Source: Planktothrix rubescens CCAP 1459/22 (lineage in GTDB: Bacteria; Cyanobacteriota; Cyanobacteriia; Cyanobacteriales; Microcoleaceae). From it: DNA of 64,000 bases. Numbering within the stretch: position 1 is the stretch's first letter; each line of letters starts with the position of its first letter. Below the pieces are notes generated by a model. That model was given only the letters and a program-made list of their open reading frames with translations, was not told the DNA's origin and searched no databases. The translations under genes and the position numbers were made by a program. Where the stretch lies: contig LR882958.1 of NCBI GenBank assembly GCA_904830895.1, positions 4,111,501 to 4,175,500 on the forward strand, in the 5' to 3' direction. Below are positions 41,809-50,645 of the stretch, in pieces.

Positions 41809-42474
41809 ATGGCAAAATCAGATCGAAATCAGATATTAAGATTACTGCCTATTTTTGCGGGTAGTTTGGGTGGGGTACTCCTCCTAATCAATCGGCTCTT
41901 GACCCCCGAATTATTTAACTCTCAAGCCCGTTCCGATGCCTTGGGGGTGATTTTAAGTGCGGTGTTGATTTTAACGGGGTTATTGTGGCAACAAATTCAA
42001 CCAAAATCACCGGATGCTGTGGATTTAATCGGAGAACAAGGCTTTGAATTAAAACCGGATTTACCGGAATTAGTTCAAGCGGAATTAGCCTGGGCTTCTC
42101 ATTTATTATTAACTAATACCGTCACCCGTTCTATTGTAGTTTATTATCAGGGGGAAGTGTTATTAAGGCGAGGAGTATTAGGAAATAATCCTGATGTTAA
42201 ACCTGGGCCAATTTTACAACGGGTGATAGACAAACAGAAACCGATTTATTTAGTGAATTTAGCCTTATATCCGGGTAGAATTGAATTTGATTATTTACCC
42301 GAAAATACCCAGGGTGTAATTTGTCAACCCCTTGGGAATTACGGCGTTTTAATTCTGGGTGCTAATGCTCCTCGGAGTTATACCCAACAGGATGAAAATT
42401 GGGTCGCGGGGATAGGAGATAAGTTAACTTATACATTATCTAATCTCCTCAATCAATCTTCAATTCTGACCTGA
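41809..42474 (+). CDS. cofactor assembly of complex C subunit B (CCB2/CCB4-like)
   Basis: A 221-residue membrane protein. Two N-terminal helices (LLPIFAGSLGGVLLLINRLL and DALGVILSAVLILTGLLW) precede a soluble domain with WASHLLLTNTVTRSIVVYYQ and QGVICQPLGNYGVLILGANA. This matches cyanobacterial homologues of plastid CCB2/CCB4, which attach the special heme ci to cytochrome b6 of the b6f complex. It lies between repeats and a hypothetical pair, with no b6f gene nearby. Assignment by resemblance. Confidence 0.82.
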   Translation: MAKSDRNQILRLLPIFAGSLGGVLLLINRLLTPELFNSQARSDALGVILSAVLILTGLLWQQIQPKSPDAVDLIGEQGFELKPDLPELVQAELAWASHLLLTNTVTRSIVVYYQGEVLLRRGVLGNNPDVKPGPILQRVIDKQKPIYLVNLALYPGRIEFDYLPENTQGVICQPLGNYGVLILGANAPRSYTQQDENWVAGIGDKLTYTLSNLLNQSSILT

Positions 42475-42582
42475 TGGCGGGGTTATTCAGTCGCACACAA
42501 AAATAAAACCGATATCGGTCTATTTTAAGATAATATTGTTAACAATTCTGGATAACCGAATGTTAGTTTGGGAGTTGAGGTC

Positions 42583-42996
42583 ATGGAAATTATATTTGAG
42601 TCTACGGAACAATTTGAGGCGGATTTAAAGAACCATAGTGAAGCGGAACATGATATTATTGTACAACAACTTCATGAATATTCTGCCTTATTATTAGAAG
42701 ATAAAAGGGATCAAGAAAGAAAAATCCATCAGTTTCATCAATTTGATGGCTTAGAGGATTATGGGTCATCTCTCTATTCTTTTATTGTTAATTATTACCT
42801 ACGAGTGATTTTAACAATTGATGATGATCCTTTATTTGATCGGATAATTATTACTTTATTTAGAGTAGTTGATAGTCAGTTTGTGGCTGAAATTTATCAA
42901 CAAGTTGGAGAATCAATTTATCAGTCTTTCTTACCCACCAAACCCTTAACGGAGATCAAATCAAATCATGTTACAGTCGCCACCATCACTCATTGA
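42583..42996 (+). CDS. hypothetical protein, toxin-like (RelE-type features)
   Basis: A 137-residue protein from ATG 42583 (an upstream TTG at 42568 is possible). It is rich in acidic and hydrophobic residues; the core LYSFIVNYYLRVILTIDDDPLFDRIIITLFRVV alternates basic turn and strands in the way of RelE/HigB-like folds, but no catalytic pattern is certain. The next gene starts 29 bp before its end in another frame, so they are translated together. A toxin-antitoxin-like pair is possible. Function not known. Confidence 0.6.
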   Translation: MEIIFESTEQFEADLKNHSEAEHDIIVQQLHEYSALLLEDKRDQERKIHQFHQFDGLEDYGSSLYSFIVNYYLRVILTIDDDPLFDRIIITLFRVVDSQFVAEIYQQVGESIYQSFLPTKPLTEIKSNHVTVATITH

Positions 42997-43303
42997 TGAA
43001 CGCGGGATTATTCGCCAAGCTCTAAAACTGCTTCCTTTGCAATTACGAGGTCGATTTTTGGAGGTTTTAGCCGAACTTCAAGACGAATCTTGCTATCGCC
43101 ATCAACGGTTTTATAAAACCAAACTCAAACGCATTAAGGGGACACAAATTCCCCTTTATTGTGCAAAAATTGATGATGCCGAAAACTGGAAACTCTATGT
43201 ATCTTATCAAGAGGGCAAATTGTATTTAGAGAATATTATTCATCCTATTCCTAAAGCCAATAAAGATAGTTTAGATATCATTGCCGAATTGAATGATTTT
43301 TAG
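42968..43303 (+). CDS. hypothetical protein, toxin-like (RelE-type features)
   Basis: A 111-residue protein that overlaps the preceding gene by 29 bp. N-terminal half helical (LIDERGIIRQALKLLPLQLRGRFLEVLAEL). The C-terminal half reads RFYKTKLKRIKGTQIPLYCA, then WKLYVSYQEGKLYLENIIHP, a basic helix followed by strands as in RelE/ParE relatives. It ends AELNDF. No DNA-binding antitoxin is visible nearby. Function unknown. Confidence 0.6.
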   Translation: MLQSPPSLIDERGIIRQALKLLPLQLRGRFLEVLAELQDESCYRHQRFYKTKLKRIKGTQIPLYCAKIDDAENWKLYVSYQEGKLYLENIIHPIPKANKDSLDIIAELNDF

Positions 43304-43312
43304 GAGGGAACA

Positions 43313-43349
43313 GGTAATAGGTAATAGGTAATAGGTAATAGGTAATAGG
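43313..43349 (+). repeat. heptamer array (GGTAATA)n
   Basis: Five head-to-tail copies of GGTAATA. The complementary array CGTTACC follows about 80 bp later, so the two can pair into one large hairpin. Such short tandem heptamers (STRR) are a cyanobacterial hallmark. Confidence 0.9.
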
Positions 43350-43430
43350 AAGGAGGATTGATATTTCACCGTCTAGGTTTGATGATCAATCTTTGTCCTA
43401 ACTGTTAGGCGCGACGGCTAATAAGTGAAC

Positions 43431-43502
43431 TATTACCCATTACCCATTACCCGTTACCCGTTACCCGTTACCCGTTACCCGTTACCCATTAACCATTACC
43501 TA
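43431..43502. repeat. heptamer array (TTACCCG/TTACCCA)n
   Basis: About ten copies of TTACCCG and TTACCCA. Reverse complement of the GGTAATA-type array at 43313. Ends just at the rfbB stop. Confidence 0.9.
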
Positions 43503-43505
43503 TCT

Positions 43506-44609
43506 TTAAGACGGGTAGACCTGTCGATAATAGGCTTGATATTCTTCTGATAATAAGGGTTCCCACCAAGTCCGGTGAGTTAAATACCAGCCAATAGTTT
43601 GACGTAACCCTTCTTCAACAGTTACTAACGGAGCCCAGCCTAATTCCGTTTTAATTTTAGTCGCATCAATGGCATATCTTCGATCATGTCCAGCCCTATC
43701 TTTAACAAAGGTAATTAATTGCTTAGAAGGTTTTACGGGTAAATGGACAGCCAATTCATCCATAATCCGACATAACATTTTAACTAAATCAATATTCTTA
43801 ACTTCATTATTTCCCCCAATATTATAAGTTTCCCCAATTCTTCCGTTATGAATTACCGCATCTAAAGCCCGACAATGATCTAAAACATACAACCAATCTC
43901 GCACATTTTCACCATCGCCATAAACTGGAAGGGGTTTTCCTAATAAAGCGTTAATACACATTAACGGAATTAGTTTTTCAGGATAATGATAGGGGCCATA
44001 ATTATTAGAACAATTAGTAATAATTGTCGGCATTCCATAGGTATGATAATAGGCCCTGGCTAGATGATCACTGCCCGCTTTTGAGGCAGAATAGGGACTA
44101 TTAGGAGTATAAGGAGTCTGTTCAGTAAAAGCATGATCATTCGGGCCCAGACTTCCATAAACTTCATCGGTAGAAACGTGCAGAAACCGATAATGTTCCG
44201 GTTGACCCTGGGCTATCCAATATTGACGGAAGGCTTCTAAAAGAGTAAATGTGCCGACTACATTGGTTTGTACAAAAGCACCGGGGCCAATAATTGACCG
44301 ATCAACGTGGGATTCTGCGGCAAAATGGGCAATAGTATTGATCTGTTCTTCTTTTAATAAACTATCAATTAAAGGGCGATCGCAAATATCCCCTTGCACA
44401 AATCGAAAATTAGGGTTATGTTCCAAACTAACAATATTTTGCAGATTTCCCGCATAGGTCAAAGCATCTAAAACCACAATCCGGTCATCGGGATAGGCAC
44501 TAAACCAATGATGCACAAAGTTTGAGCCAATAAACCCCGCCCCCCCCGTAATCAGAATGCAATGGGGTGAGCGATTGCTCGTGTTATCGTAACTATACTG
44601 AACGGCCAA
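43506..44609 (-). CDS. rfbB: dTDP-glucose 4,6-dehydratase
   Basis: A 367-residue short-chain dehydrogenase-type enzyme that makes dTDP-4-keto-6-deoxyglucose for rhamnose and other deoxysugars. NAD-binding motif LITGGAGFIGSNFVHHW. Catalytic pattern FLHVSTDEVYGSLG with YSASKAGSDHLARAYYHTY (Y-x3-K). Further on are NNYGPYHYPEKLIPL and DRAGHDRRYAID. The start is a TTG at 44607-44609 supported by a strong GGGAGG ribosome-binding site eight bases upstream. No rfbA/C/D genes lie next to it in this window. Confidence 0.96.
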   Translation of the reverse strand: MAVQYSYDNTSNRSPHCILITGGAGFIGSNFVHHWFSAYPDDRIVVLDALTYAGNLQNIVSLEHNPNFRFVQGDICDRPLIDSLLKEEQINTIAHFAAESHVDRSIIGPGAFVQTNVVGTFTLLEAFRQYWIAQGQPEHYRFLHVSTDEVYGSLGPNDHAFTEQTPYTPNSPYSASKAGSDHLARAYYHTYGMPTIITNCSNNYGPYHYPEKLIPLMCINALLGKPLPVYGDGENVRDWLYVLDHCRALDAVIHNGRIGETYNIGGNNEVKNIDLVKMLCRIMDELAVHLPVKPSKQLITFVKDRAGHDRRYAIDATKIKTELGWAPLVTVEEGLRQTIGWYLTHRTWWEPLLSEEYQAYYRQVYPS

Positions 44610-44805
44610 GGTTATATCCTCCCAATATCTGCCTATAAAAATAATACTGAAAATTCTATTTCAAGCCCTGATCCGATAAACTCTTGATCATTGTACTCGT
44701 TGCAGTGGCTGACTAAGGGAAATTGTGCCAAAAAACATAAAGTTGATATTGACCCTAAAATACCAGTTAATCATAAGATATTAAAGTGGCTGTGAGGAAA
44801 GCGGA

Positions 44806-46461
44806 GTGAGTGACTATCAGACTATCGCCTTGGCAAAAACTGGCGATCCCAAAGCGATCGCAATTTTAATCAATCAAGCGTTACAATCTAAGGGCGTGAG
44901 CGCAAAGGTGACTCGTCAAGACCACCATCTCCAGGTTGTTTTGGTGTCTGAGCAACTTCCTGATGCTCAAGGGAGTGTTCGGGTTGTCCAAAATGGGTTA
45001 ATGCGGTTACAATCCCCTGTGATTGGGTCGGTGACAATTTCGGGAATCTGTCGCGGCAAAAAAAAATCCGGCTGGACACAAACTCTAGTCTTGCGGGAAT
45101 TTATCCCAGAACCTCCAAAACCTCCAAAACCTCCAAAACCTCCAAAAAATCAGCAGATAGGGTTATCCTTTCCGAAAGTGACCTTTCCTGCCCTAAAAGT
45201 TACCCTTCCTAAACCTCAAGTTTCTATTTCTAAGCCTTGGTTAATTGTGGGTTCTGTTAGTTTAATGGTTTTGCCCCTATCGGGAATTCTATTTAATCAA
45301 AATCAAGAAAAAATTAATACTTTTTTAACGGAAATCCCCCAAGCAATATCTTCAAGTTTAGCTCAAATTCCCGCCTTTTCTTTTTCAGCAGAAAACATTA
45401 CCACACCTAACCCAACTTCCACAACCGCAACCCTAAAAAATCTCAATCAAGTATCTCAATTAGCTCTAAAAACCCTAGAAAATCCCATTAGTCCAGATTT
45501 AAGAATTACCATTCGCGCCGTCGGTGATATTATTCCTGGGACGAATTACCCTTCTAATAAATTACCTGCTAATAAAGCCGCTTTATTTTCGGGAGTTAAA
45601 TCGGAATTGAAAGGGGATATTGTGTTTGGAAATTTTGAAAGCACTTTAACTAAATATCCTAATAGTGCAAAAAATATCGGTCGCGGGTTAGTCTTTGCTT
45701 TTCGGACTCCTCCCGAATATACGACTTTACTTAAGGATGCGGGGTTTAATATTTTAAGTGTGGCTAATAATCATTCTTTTGATTTTTTTGAAACCGGGTT
45801 TAAAGATACGATTAAAAATATTAATAAGCTAGGGATGAAGGCTGTAGGAGAAAAGGGAAAAATTGTTTATGATGAAGTTAAAGGGGTAAAAACAGCTTAT
45901 ATTGCTTTTAGTAATTATGATTATCATAATAATTTAAGCGAGATTGAAGCAGGGAAAAAATTAGTGGCACAAGCTCAAAAAAATGCCGATTTTGTGGTTA
46001 TTTCTTTTCATGGTGGGGCGGAGGGAACTGGAGCTTTAAATGTGAGGAATAAAACGGAATATTTCTATGGGGAAAATCGCGGAAATTTGGTTCTCTTTAC
46101 CCATAGTATGATTGATGCTGGGGCTGATTTAATATTGGGACATGGCCCCCATGTTCCCAGGGCTTTGGAGTTATATAAAGGAAAATTAATTGCTTATTCT
46201 CTTGGTAATTTTATGGGATATCGAACTTTATCAACCAGTGGGGAGTTAGGATATTCTTTGATTTTGGAAGCAAAAGTTAATCCTCAAGGAGATTTTATTG
46301 AGGGTAAAATTATTCCTGTCCAGTTAGACTCCCAAGGGATTCCCAATTTAGATAATCGTGATAAAAGTATTAATTTAATTCGGAATCTTACCGAAAAAGA
46401 CTTTCCTAAAACCCCTTTAAAAATTGATAATAATGGCCAGATTTTGATCAAAAAACCTTAG
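44806..46461 (+). CDS. CapA family protein with N-terminal cytoplasmic and membrane segments
   Basis: A 551-residue protein. The N-terminal part (residues 1-100, TIALAKTGDPKAIAILINQA) resembles a small domain fused to cyanobacterial surface proteins. A proline-lysine linker (EPPKPPKPPKPPK, coded by tandem CCTCCAAAA) and one membrane helix (WLIVGSVSLMVLPLSGIL) follow. The outer half, from about residue 230, is a metallophosphatase-like CapA domain: RAVGDIIPGTNYP, GNFESTLT, VANNHSFDFFETGF, FHGGAEGTGAL, LGHGPHVPRALE and SLGNFMGY. CapA is linked to poly-gamma-glutamate capsule making, but that role is not shown here. Start GTG 44806. Confidence 0.88.
   Translation: MSDYQTIALAKTGDPKAIAILINQALQSKGVSAKVTRQDHHLQVVLVSEQLPDAQGSVRVVQNGLMRLQSPVIGSVTISGICRGKKKSGWTQTLVLREFIPEPPKPPKPPKPPKNQQIGLSFPKVTFPALKVTLPKPQVSISKPWLIVGSVSLMVLPLSGILFNQNQEKINTFLTEIPQAISSSLAQIPAFSFSAENITTPNPTSTTATLKNLNQVSQLALKTLENPISPDLRITIRAVGDIIPGTNYPSNKLPANKAALFSGVKSELKGDIVFGNFESTLTKYPNSAKNIGRGLVFAFRTPPEYTTLLKDAGFNILSVANNHSFDFFETGFKDTIKNINKLGMKAVGEKGKIVYDEVKGVKTAYIAFSNYDYHNNLSEIEAGKKLVAQAQKNADFVVISFHGGAEGTGALNVRNKTEYFYGENRGNLVLFTHSMIDAGADLILGHGPHVPRALELYKGKLIAYSLGNFMGYRTLSTSGELGYSLILEAKVNPQGDFIEGKIIPVQLDSQGIPNLDNRDKSINLIRNLTEKDFPKTPLKIDNNGQILIKKP
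45112..45147 (+). repeat. (CCTCCAAAA)n nonamer repeat in the CapA linker
   Basis: Four copies of CCTCCAAAA give the Pro-Pro-Lys linker. In-frame, so copy number can change freely. Confidence 0.85.
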
Positions 46462-46488
46462 TAGAGACGTGCCATGGCGCGTCTCTAC
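46461..46488. repeat. interspersed palindromic repeat (GTAGAGACG family)
   Basis: GTAGAGACGTGCC / GGCGCGTCTCTAC, 28 bp, directly after the CapA-like gene stop (TAG overlaps its first base). May act as a terminator hairpin. Confidence 0.85.
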
Positions 46489-46545
46489 GGATTTCTGCTA
46501 TACTATGTAACGAATTGTAAAAAAACATCCATTTTTGTCATTGAT

Positions 46546-46980
46546 ATGATTTCTGAACCTCTTGTCGTTTCCCCGATTTATATTGTTGTTGTTACTTCAA
46601 CGGTCTTAGCCGTGTTATGGGGTATCATTTTTAAAGATATGTTGGAATATCGGGTTGATCTCTGGAGTGATAGCCCGCAACCCTCAACTTCTATTAATTA
46701 TAAAACCCCCAATTTAATTATTGCTTATTTGGGGATGACCCTATTAATTCTAGTCTCCGTCAGTTCTAGTTTAGCCGTCTTTATCGGCGTCTATTGGATT
46801 GCGGGAGTTATGGGTTTAGTGGTTGTAATTCCAACTGCATTATTAATTTGGTTTCAACTGGGTTCAATGCTAAAGTTATTAGCCACAAAAGGCTACGCAG
46901 CCATTGATATTGATACCCTATTTACTGAGCAATCTTCTGAACAAATACAGAATCCAACTGTTAGTAAAAGTGAAAGTTAA
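46546..46980 (+). CDS. conserved hypothetical membrane protein
   Basis: A 144-residue protein with an N-terminal helix (IYIVVVTSTVLAVLWGIIF) and two adjoining helices (LIIAYLGMTLLILVSVSSSLAVFIGVYWIAGVMGLVVVIPTALLIW). It has a short polar tail. No family is recognised. The ATG at 46546 is chosen because the frame further upstream runs through the palindromic repeat. A location near the ribosomal-protein pair is probably accidental. Confidence 0.7.
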   Translation: MISEPLVVSPIYIVVVTSTVLAVLWGIIFKDMLEYRVDLWSDSPQPSTSINYKTPNLIIAYLGMTLLILVSVSSSLAVFIGVYWIAGVMGLVVVIPTALLIWFQLGSMLKLLATKGYAAIDIDTLFTEQSSEQIQNPTVSKSES

Positions 46981-47012
46981 TTAATTTTCTCTAATTGTTG
47001 TTGAAGGTTGGG

Positions 47013-47101
47013 GGAAGCCCTGAAGGGCTTACTACGGTTGGGGGAAGCCCTGAAGGGCTTACTACGATTGGGGACTTGAAGCCCTGAAGGGCTTACTACG
47101 G
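47013..47101. repeat. three tandem units with AGCCCTGAAGGGCT hairpins
   Basis: AGCCCTGAAGGGCTTACTAC occurs three times, separated by GGTTGGGGGA or a variant. Each is a hairpin. Related to the element at 25183. Lies in the 300-bp gap before rplU. Confidence 0.85.
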
Positions 47102-47281
47102 TTTGGGACTTGACAGAAATACCACTCATCAACGATAATAGGAGATTGTGTCTAAACCTTGCTCGGAACAGGTGCAGACATGGCAAAGGCTCAAAACAGG
47201 GGAAAGTGAATTGGCTCTTGAGAGGGTGAAAACACTTTGAACCGTTGAGCTACCTGTACGGCAACCTTAACCCAAAATTAC
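47102..47281 (+). promoter_or_regulatory. possible structured leader of rplU-rpmA
   Basis: The 180 bp before rplU lack an ORF and any clear ribosome-binding site. ACAGGT (about 47168) can pair with ACCTGT (about 47252) around smaller helices. This could be a ribosomal-protein leader; weak evidence. Confidence 0.3.
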
Positions 47282-47656
47282 ATGACTTACGCAATTATTG
47301 AAACAGGCGGTAAACAAATCAAAGTAGAACCCGGTCGTTTCTACGATATTGAACTGTTACCCGTCGATGAAAATGAATCCGTTATCATTGATAAAGTTCT
47401 GTTAGTCAATCATGATGGTGAAGTTCAAATTGGCCAGCCCTTAGTGAATGGGGCTACCGTGGAAGGGACTGTACTGCGCCATCTGCGGGGACGCAAAATC
47501 ATCGTTTATAAAATGCGTCCGAAAAAGAAAACCCGCAAAAAACAAGGTCATCGTCAAGAAATTACCCGTTTGATGATTGAATCTATTAGTCTAAATGGGT
47601 CTGTGGTGGCGAAGCGGGAAGAAGAACCCGCAGAACCTGCAACAACAGAAGCATAA
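47282..47656 (+). CDS. rplU: 50S ribosomal protein L21
   Basis: A 124-residue ribosomal protein that binds 23S r[23 protein letters not shown] at the start, and the basic [20 protein letters not shown] tail are classic. The acidic C-terminal extension ([13 protein letters not shown]) is common in cyanobacteria. rpmA follows after 54 bp. Confidence 0.98.
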   Translation: MTYAIIETGGKQIKVEPGRFYDIELLPVDENESVIIDKVLLVNHDGEVQIGQPLVNGATVEGTVLRHLRGRKIIVYKMRPKKKTRKKQGHRQEITRLMIESISLNGSVVAKREEEPAEPATTEA

Positions 47657-47710
47657 AATTAGATTGTGATTGAATATCTGAAATACTGATCATTTAATTA
47701 GGAGAATAAA

Positions 47711-47995
47711 ATGGCTCATAAGAAAGGTACGGGTAGCACTCGTAACGGTCGCGATTCTAACGCCCAGCGCTTGGGTGTCAAACGTTTTGGCGGTCAAGCG
47801 GTACGCGCTGGTAATATTTTAGTGCGTCAACGGGGTTGCAAATTCCACCCGGGTAATAACGTGGGTATCGGAAGTGATGATACTTTATTTGCTAAAGTTG
47901 ATGGTGTGGTTTGCTTTGAACGTAAAGGCAAAACCCGCAAAAAAATTAGTGTTTATCCTGTGATTGAAGCTGAACCTGTGGCTGTTGAAGCTTAA
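47711..47995 (+). CDS. rpmA: 50S ribosomal protein L27
   Basis: A 94-residue protein of the peptidyl-transferase region. [20 protein letters not shown] and [20 protein letters not shown] are diagnostic. It starts with AHKKG, without an N-terminal cleavage extension. An AGGAGAATAAA ribosome-binding site precedes the ATG. Ends at a strong terminator (48029-48051). Confidence 0.99.
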   Translation: MAHKKGTGSTRNGRDSNAQRLGVKRFGGQAVRAGNILVRQRGCKFHPGNNVGIGSDDTLFAKVDGVVCFERKGKTRKKISVYPVIEAEPVAVEA

Positions 47996-48028
47996 TTAAT
48001 AAAAACCTGGTTTTATTGAATTCTGAAG

Positions 48029-48051
48029 CGGGCTAATATAGCCCGTTTTTT
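48029..48051 (+). terminator. intrinsic terminator of rplU-rpmA
   Basis: Stem CGGGCT / AGCCCG with loop AATAT, followed by six T. It lies 34 bp after the rpmA stop. Confidence 0.92.
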
Positions 48052-48344
48052 ATAATATAGAACCCCTCCCTAGTCCTCCCATTAGTAAGGGGAGGGTTGG
48101 GAGGGGTCAAGAAAAATATCAATATCATAACTCATTTAGGATTGCTATAGTTGAATCTCATCACTCTTGAAAAAGAGAAGTATTTTTTGGGATTTTGTTA
48201 AATTCGCCACACAATTAACAGACTCTAATATGTTAAATATTACAGTGTTTCAGTTCATACAACTGAATTAGTTAAAATTTCATATTCTCTCAACAGTCAT
48301 GGGCATTTATTAGTTGCTCAAAATAATTTAAAGGGTTATTATCT
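48052..48344. other. intergenic region with G-rich fold-back
   Basis: ACCCCTCCCTAG...GGGGAGGGTTGGGAGGGGT (48061-48108) folds on itself. ATTTAGGATTGCTATAG (48134-48150) repeats 24105-24121. The remainder is AT-rich and should hold the GNAT promoter. No ORF. Confidence 0.6.
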
Positions 48345-48821
48345 ATGAAAAACATCTCACCGGATAACCATCATATTCTCTTTGATGATTGTCGTTCAAA
48401 GGTTGATTTAAACCAACTTCAAACCCTATTTAAAATTGCTGCATTTTGGGCAAAAGATCGCAGCCCAGAAGACCTAAAAATTGCAATTGAAAATAGCGAG
48501 CCTGTAGTTACAGTTTGGGATTATGAACAAATGATTGGGTTTGCTAGAGCCACCTCCGATGGTATTTATCGAGCTAGTATTTGGGATGTGGTGATTCATC
48601 CGAATTATCAAGGGAGTGGATTAGGTCGAAAATTAGTTCAAACGGTATTAAGTCATCCTAAAATGTGTCGAGTTGAACGAATTTATTTGATGACAACCCA
48701 TCAACAAAAATTTTATGAACGCATTGGGTTTGAATATAATTCAACGACCACAATGGTTCTTAATAATCAACCCTTAGAAATTAATAGTCAAAAAATAGAA
48801 TTAACCACTGTTAGTCCTTGA
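48345..48821 (+). CDS. GNAT family N-acetyltransferase
   Basis: A 158-residue acetyltransferase of the cyanobacterial/plastid Ycf52-like type. Acetyl-CoA-binding motif A is WDVVIHPNYQGSGLGRKLVQ (about residues 84-103), and motif B is FYERIGFEYNSTTTMVL. Plant relatives acetylate lysines or serotonin in plastids; the substrate here is unknown. ATG 48345. It stands alone between the ribosomal terminator and a methyltransferase gene. Confidence 0.88.
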   Translation: MKNISPDNHHILFDDCRSKVDLNQLQTLFKIAAFWAKDRSPEDLKIAIENSEPVVTVWDYEQMIGFARATSDGIYRASIWDVVIHPNYQGSGLGRKLVQTVLSHPKMCRVERIYLMTTHQQKFYERIGFEYNSTTTMVLNNQPLEINSQKIELTTVSP

Positions 48822-48929
48822 GCTTGGTCGGGGCGAGGTCTTCTCGCCCTAACCGGACTCGCAGGTGACAAAAACCCCTGACCATGAAACACTAGAAAAT
48901 TGAATATTCACCCATCAGATATCAAACCC

Positions 48930-49856
48930 ATGACAGTCAGCACAACCTCGGAACCGGAATTGATGTCCCGCGTGATTAATGGGATTTTAGCGATTAAACC
49001 CCTCAGTAATTTTGCTAAACACCAAGCCCGACAAATGATGATTAAACGGGCCGAAGCCATGGGAGTTCCTTGGCGACAACAGACCCAAACTTTATTATCA
49101 CGGAATTGGGATGCGGAATTAACCCAAGTCCAAAACCCCAATCTGCAATATCCTGATTATTATGTGACTTCCTTCCACGCTTATGAGAAAGGAAATCTAA
49201 GTTGGCAAGCCGCCGTGGAAGTGGAGGTGGCCGCATACTCGGTTCATGCTAAAATCTGGCCAGAAGCCGGGGCGAAGGGGGATGCCAAACTCCGCCAGAG
49301 TTATCATGATCTTTTAAAAGCTCAATTACCTACTCCTCCCCAGGATATTGTGGATTTGGGATGTAGCGTCGGGATGAGTACCTTCGCCCTACAAGAAATC
49401 TATCCAGAAGCGAAGATGACAGGTGTAGATTTATCGCCCTATTTTTTAGCGATCGCAACTTATAATACACAAAAACAATCTAACTTGAAATATACCCCAA
49501 AATGGGTTCATGCGAAAGCCGAATCAACGGGTTTACCTAGTGGCTCTTTTGACTTAATTTCCCTGTGTTTAATTTGTCACGAATTACCCCAATCTCCCAC
49601 CCGTGAAATCTTGCAAGAAGCACGGCGGCTATTGCGTCCGGAGGGTCATCTAGCAATTATGGATATGAACCCGAAATCGGAAATGTTCAAGAAAATGCCC
49701 CCCTATATTTTCACCTTGTTAAAAAGTACAGAACCCTATTTAGATGAATATTTCACCTTAGACATAGAACAAGCTATTATAGATGCCGGATTTCAACGTC
49801 CTACGGTTAATTTTAATAGCCCTCGTCACCGAACTATTATTGCCTCGGTTGGGTAG
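48930..49856 (+). CDS. class I SAM-dependent methyltransferase
   Basis: A 308-residue methyltransferase from the ATG at 48930 (a TTG 30 bp earlier and an ATG at 48963 are options). The N-terminal part is helical with RQMMIKRAEAMGVPWRQQ. The catalytic part has DIVDLGCSVGMSTFALQEIY (motif I), KMTGVDLSPYFLAIATY and FDLISLCLICHELPQSPTRE. It also has LLRPEGHLAIMDMNPKSEMF. The full shape matches a family conserved in cyanobacteria and plants with unknown small-molecule substrate. No operon partner. Confidence 0.87.
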   Translation: MTVSTTSEPELMSRVINGILAIKPLSNFAKHQARQMMIKRAEAMGVPWRQQTQTLLSRNWDAELTQVQNPNLQYPDYYVTSFHAYEKGNLSWQAAVEVEVAAYSVHAKIWPEAGAKGDAKLRQSYHDLLKAQLPTPPQDIVDLGCSVGMSTFALQEIYPEAKMTGVDLSPYFLAIATYNTQKQSNLKYTPKWVHAKAESTGLPSGSFDLISLCLICHELPQSPTREILQEARRLLRPEGHLAIMDMNPKSEMFKKMPPYIFTLLKSTEPYLDEYFTLDIEQAIIDAGFQRPTVNFNSPRHRTIIASVG

Positions 49857-49944
49857 CTTTAAGATCATTAATCACAACAAATCCTGTCGAGTTGCTCAAA
49901 TTCCTCTGTTCCCAAGTGGCAATTTCCCTAGAAAATAGTTAACT

Positions 49945-50592
49945 CTATTCTGAAATTTTTTCTTGAATTAATGATCTAAATTCCTTTTCCGCTTCAATTT
50001 CATCCTGTTGGGCTTTTGCTAAGAAATGATATAAATATTCCTTTTCAACTCCAGGAAAAGTAGGACTGCGATCGCGCTCTTGATAGGTCTTTTCTTGCAG
50101 TTGGTAAATCCGCCATTCTTGACCATTATAACTCCAAAATTCAGGAACTCCCATGGCTGCATACAGGCACTTTTTATCAATATCGGTGTGGGTAATATCG
50201 ACTTCTACCACGAGATCCGGGGCGGGATCTTCAGCTAAATTGACTTTACGCCCCGCTACTTTCGCCTGATTTTGAATATAGTAAGCATTATCCGGTTCAG
50301 CCCCTCGATCTAAGTCTTCTCGAGTTAGAGTTGTGGATCTCATGGATTTGAGCTTCATGCCCATTTCTCCTACTAGAATACGGATAAATAAACCTATCAA
50401 TTCACTAGCAAATTCATGACTTTCTAAAGGCATACTAATTTCAAGAATTCCATGATCATAAGTTAGACGGGCGGCTCGACTTTCGGGTAAGGCGCCGAGA
50501 ATTTGTTGATATCCTTGCCAAGTTAAACCTCGCAGGGTGACGCGCTTTTCGCCCACAGGTGAGGAGTGAATTTGAGGTGCGGTAGCTACCAT
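49945..50592 (-). CDS. Uma2 family protein, copy 2 of a tandem pair
   Basis: A 215-residue Uma2/DUF820 protein from the ATG at 50590-50592 (MVATAPQIHSSPVGEKRVTL). PDLVVEVDITHTDIDKKCLY and VPEFWSYNGQEWRIYQLQ form the PD-(D/E)XK-like core. Nearly identical over long stretches to the gene directly upstream, including the bases ahead of the start (ACCATATTATTAGG), so a recent tandem duplication. Function unknown. Confidence 0.88.
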   Translation of the reverse strand: MVATAPQIHSSPVGEKRVTLRGLTWQGYQQILGALPESRAARLTYDHGILEISMPLESHEFASELIGLFIRILVGEMGMKLKSMRSTTLTREDLDRGAEPDNAYYIQNQAKVAGRKVNLAEDPAPDLVVEVDITHTDIDKKCLYAAMGVPEFWSYNGQEWRIYQLQEKTYQERDRSPTFPGVEKEYLYHFLAKAQQDEIEAEKEFRSLIQEKISE

Positions 50593-50645
50593 ATTATTAG
50601 GCTTGGGATTAATTTTGTGTATTGTTATTATAAACAAGATTCAAA

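Noticed and set aside
43313-43502. CRISPR or coding region
   Set aside because: Seven-base tandem units without spacers; open frames over them have no coding character.
46977-47186. 69-residue minus-strand ORF with SKPFRASPNR repeats
   Set aside because: The repeats come from the intergenic AGCCCT hairpin units, not from a gene.
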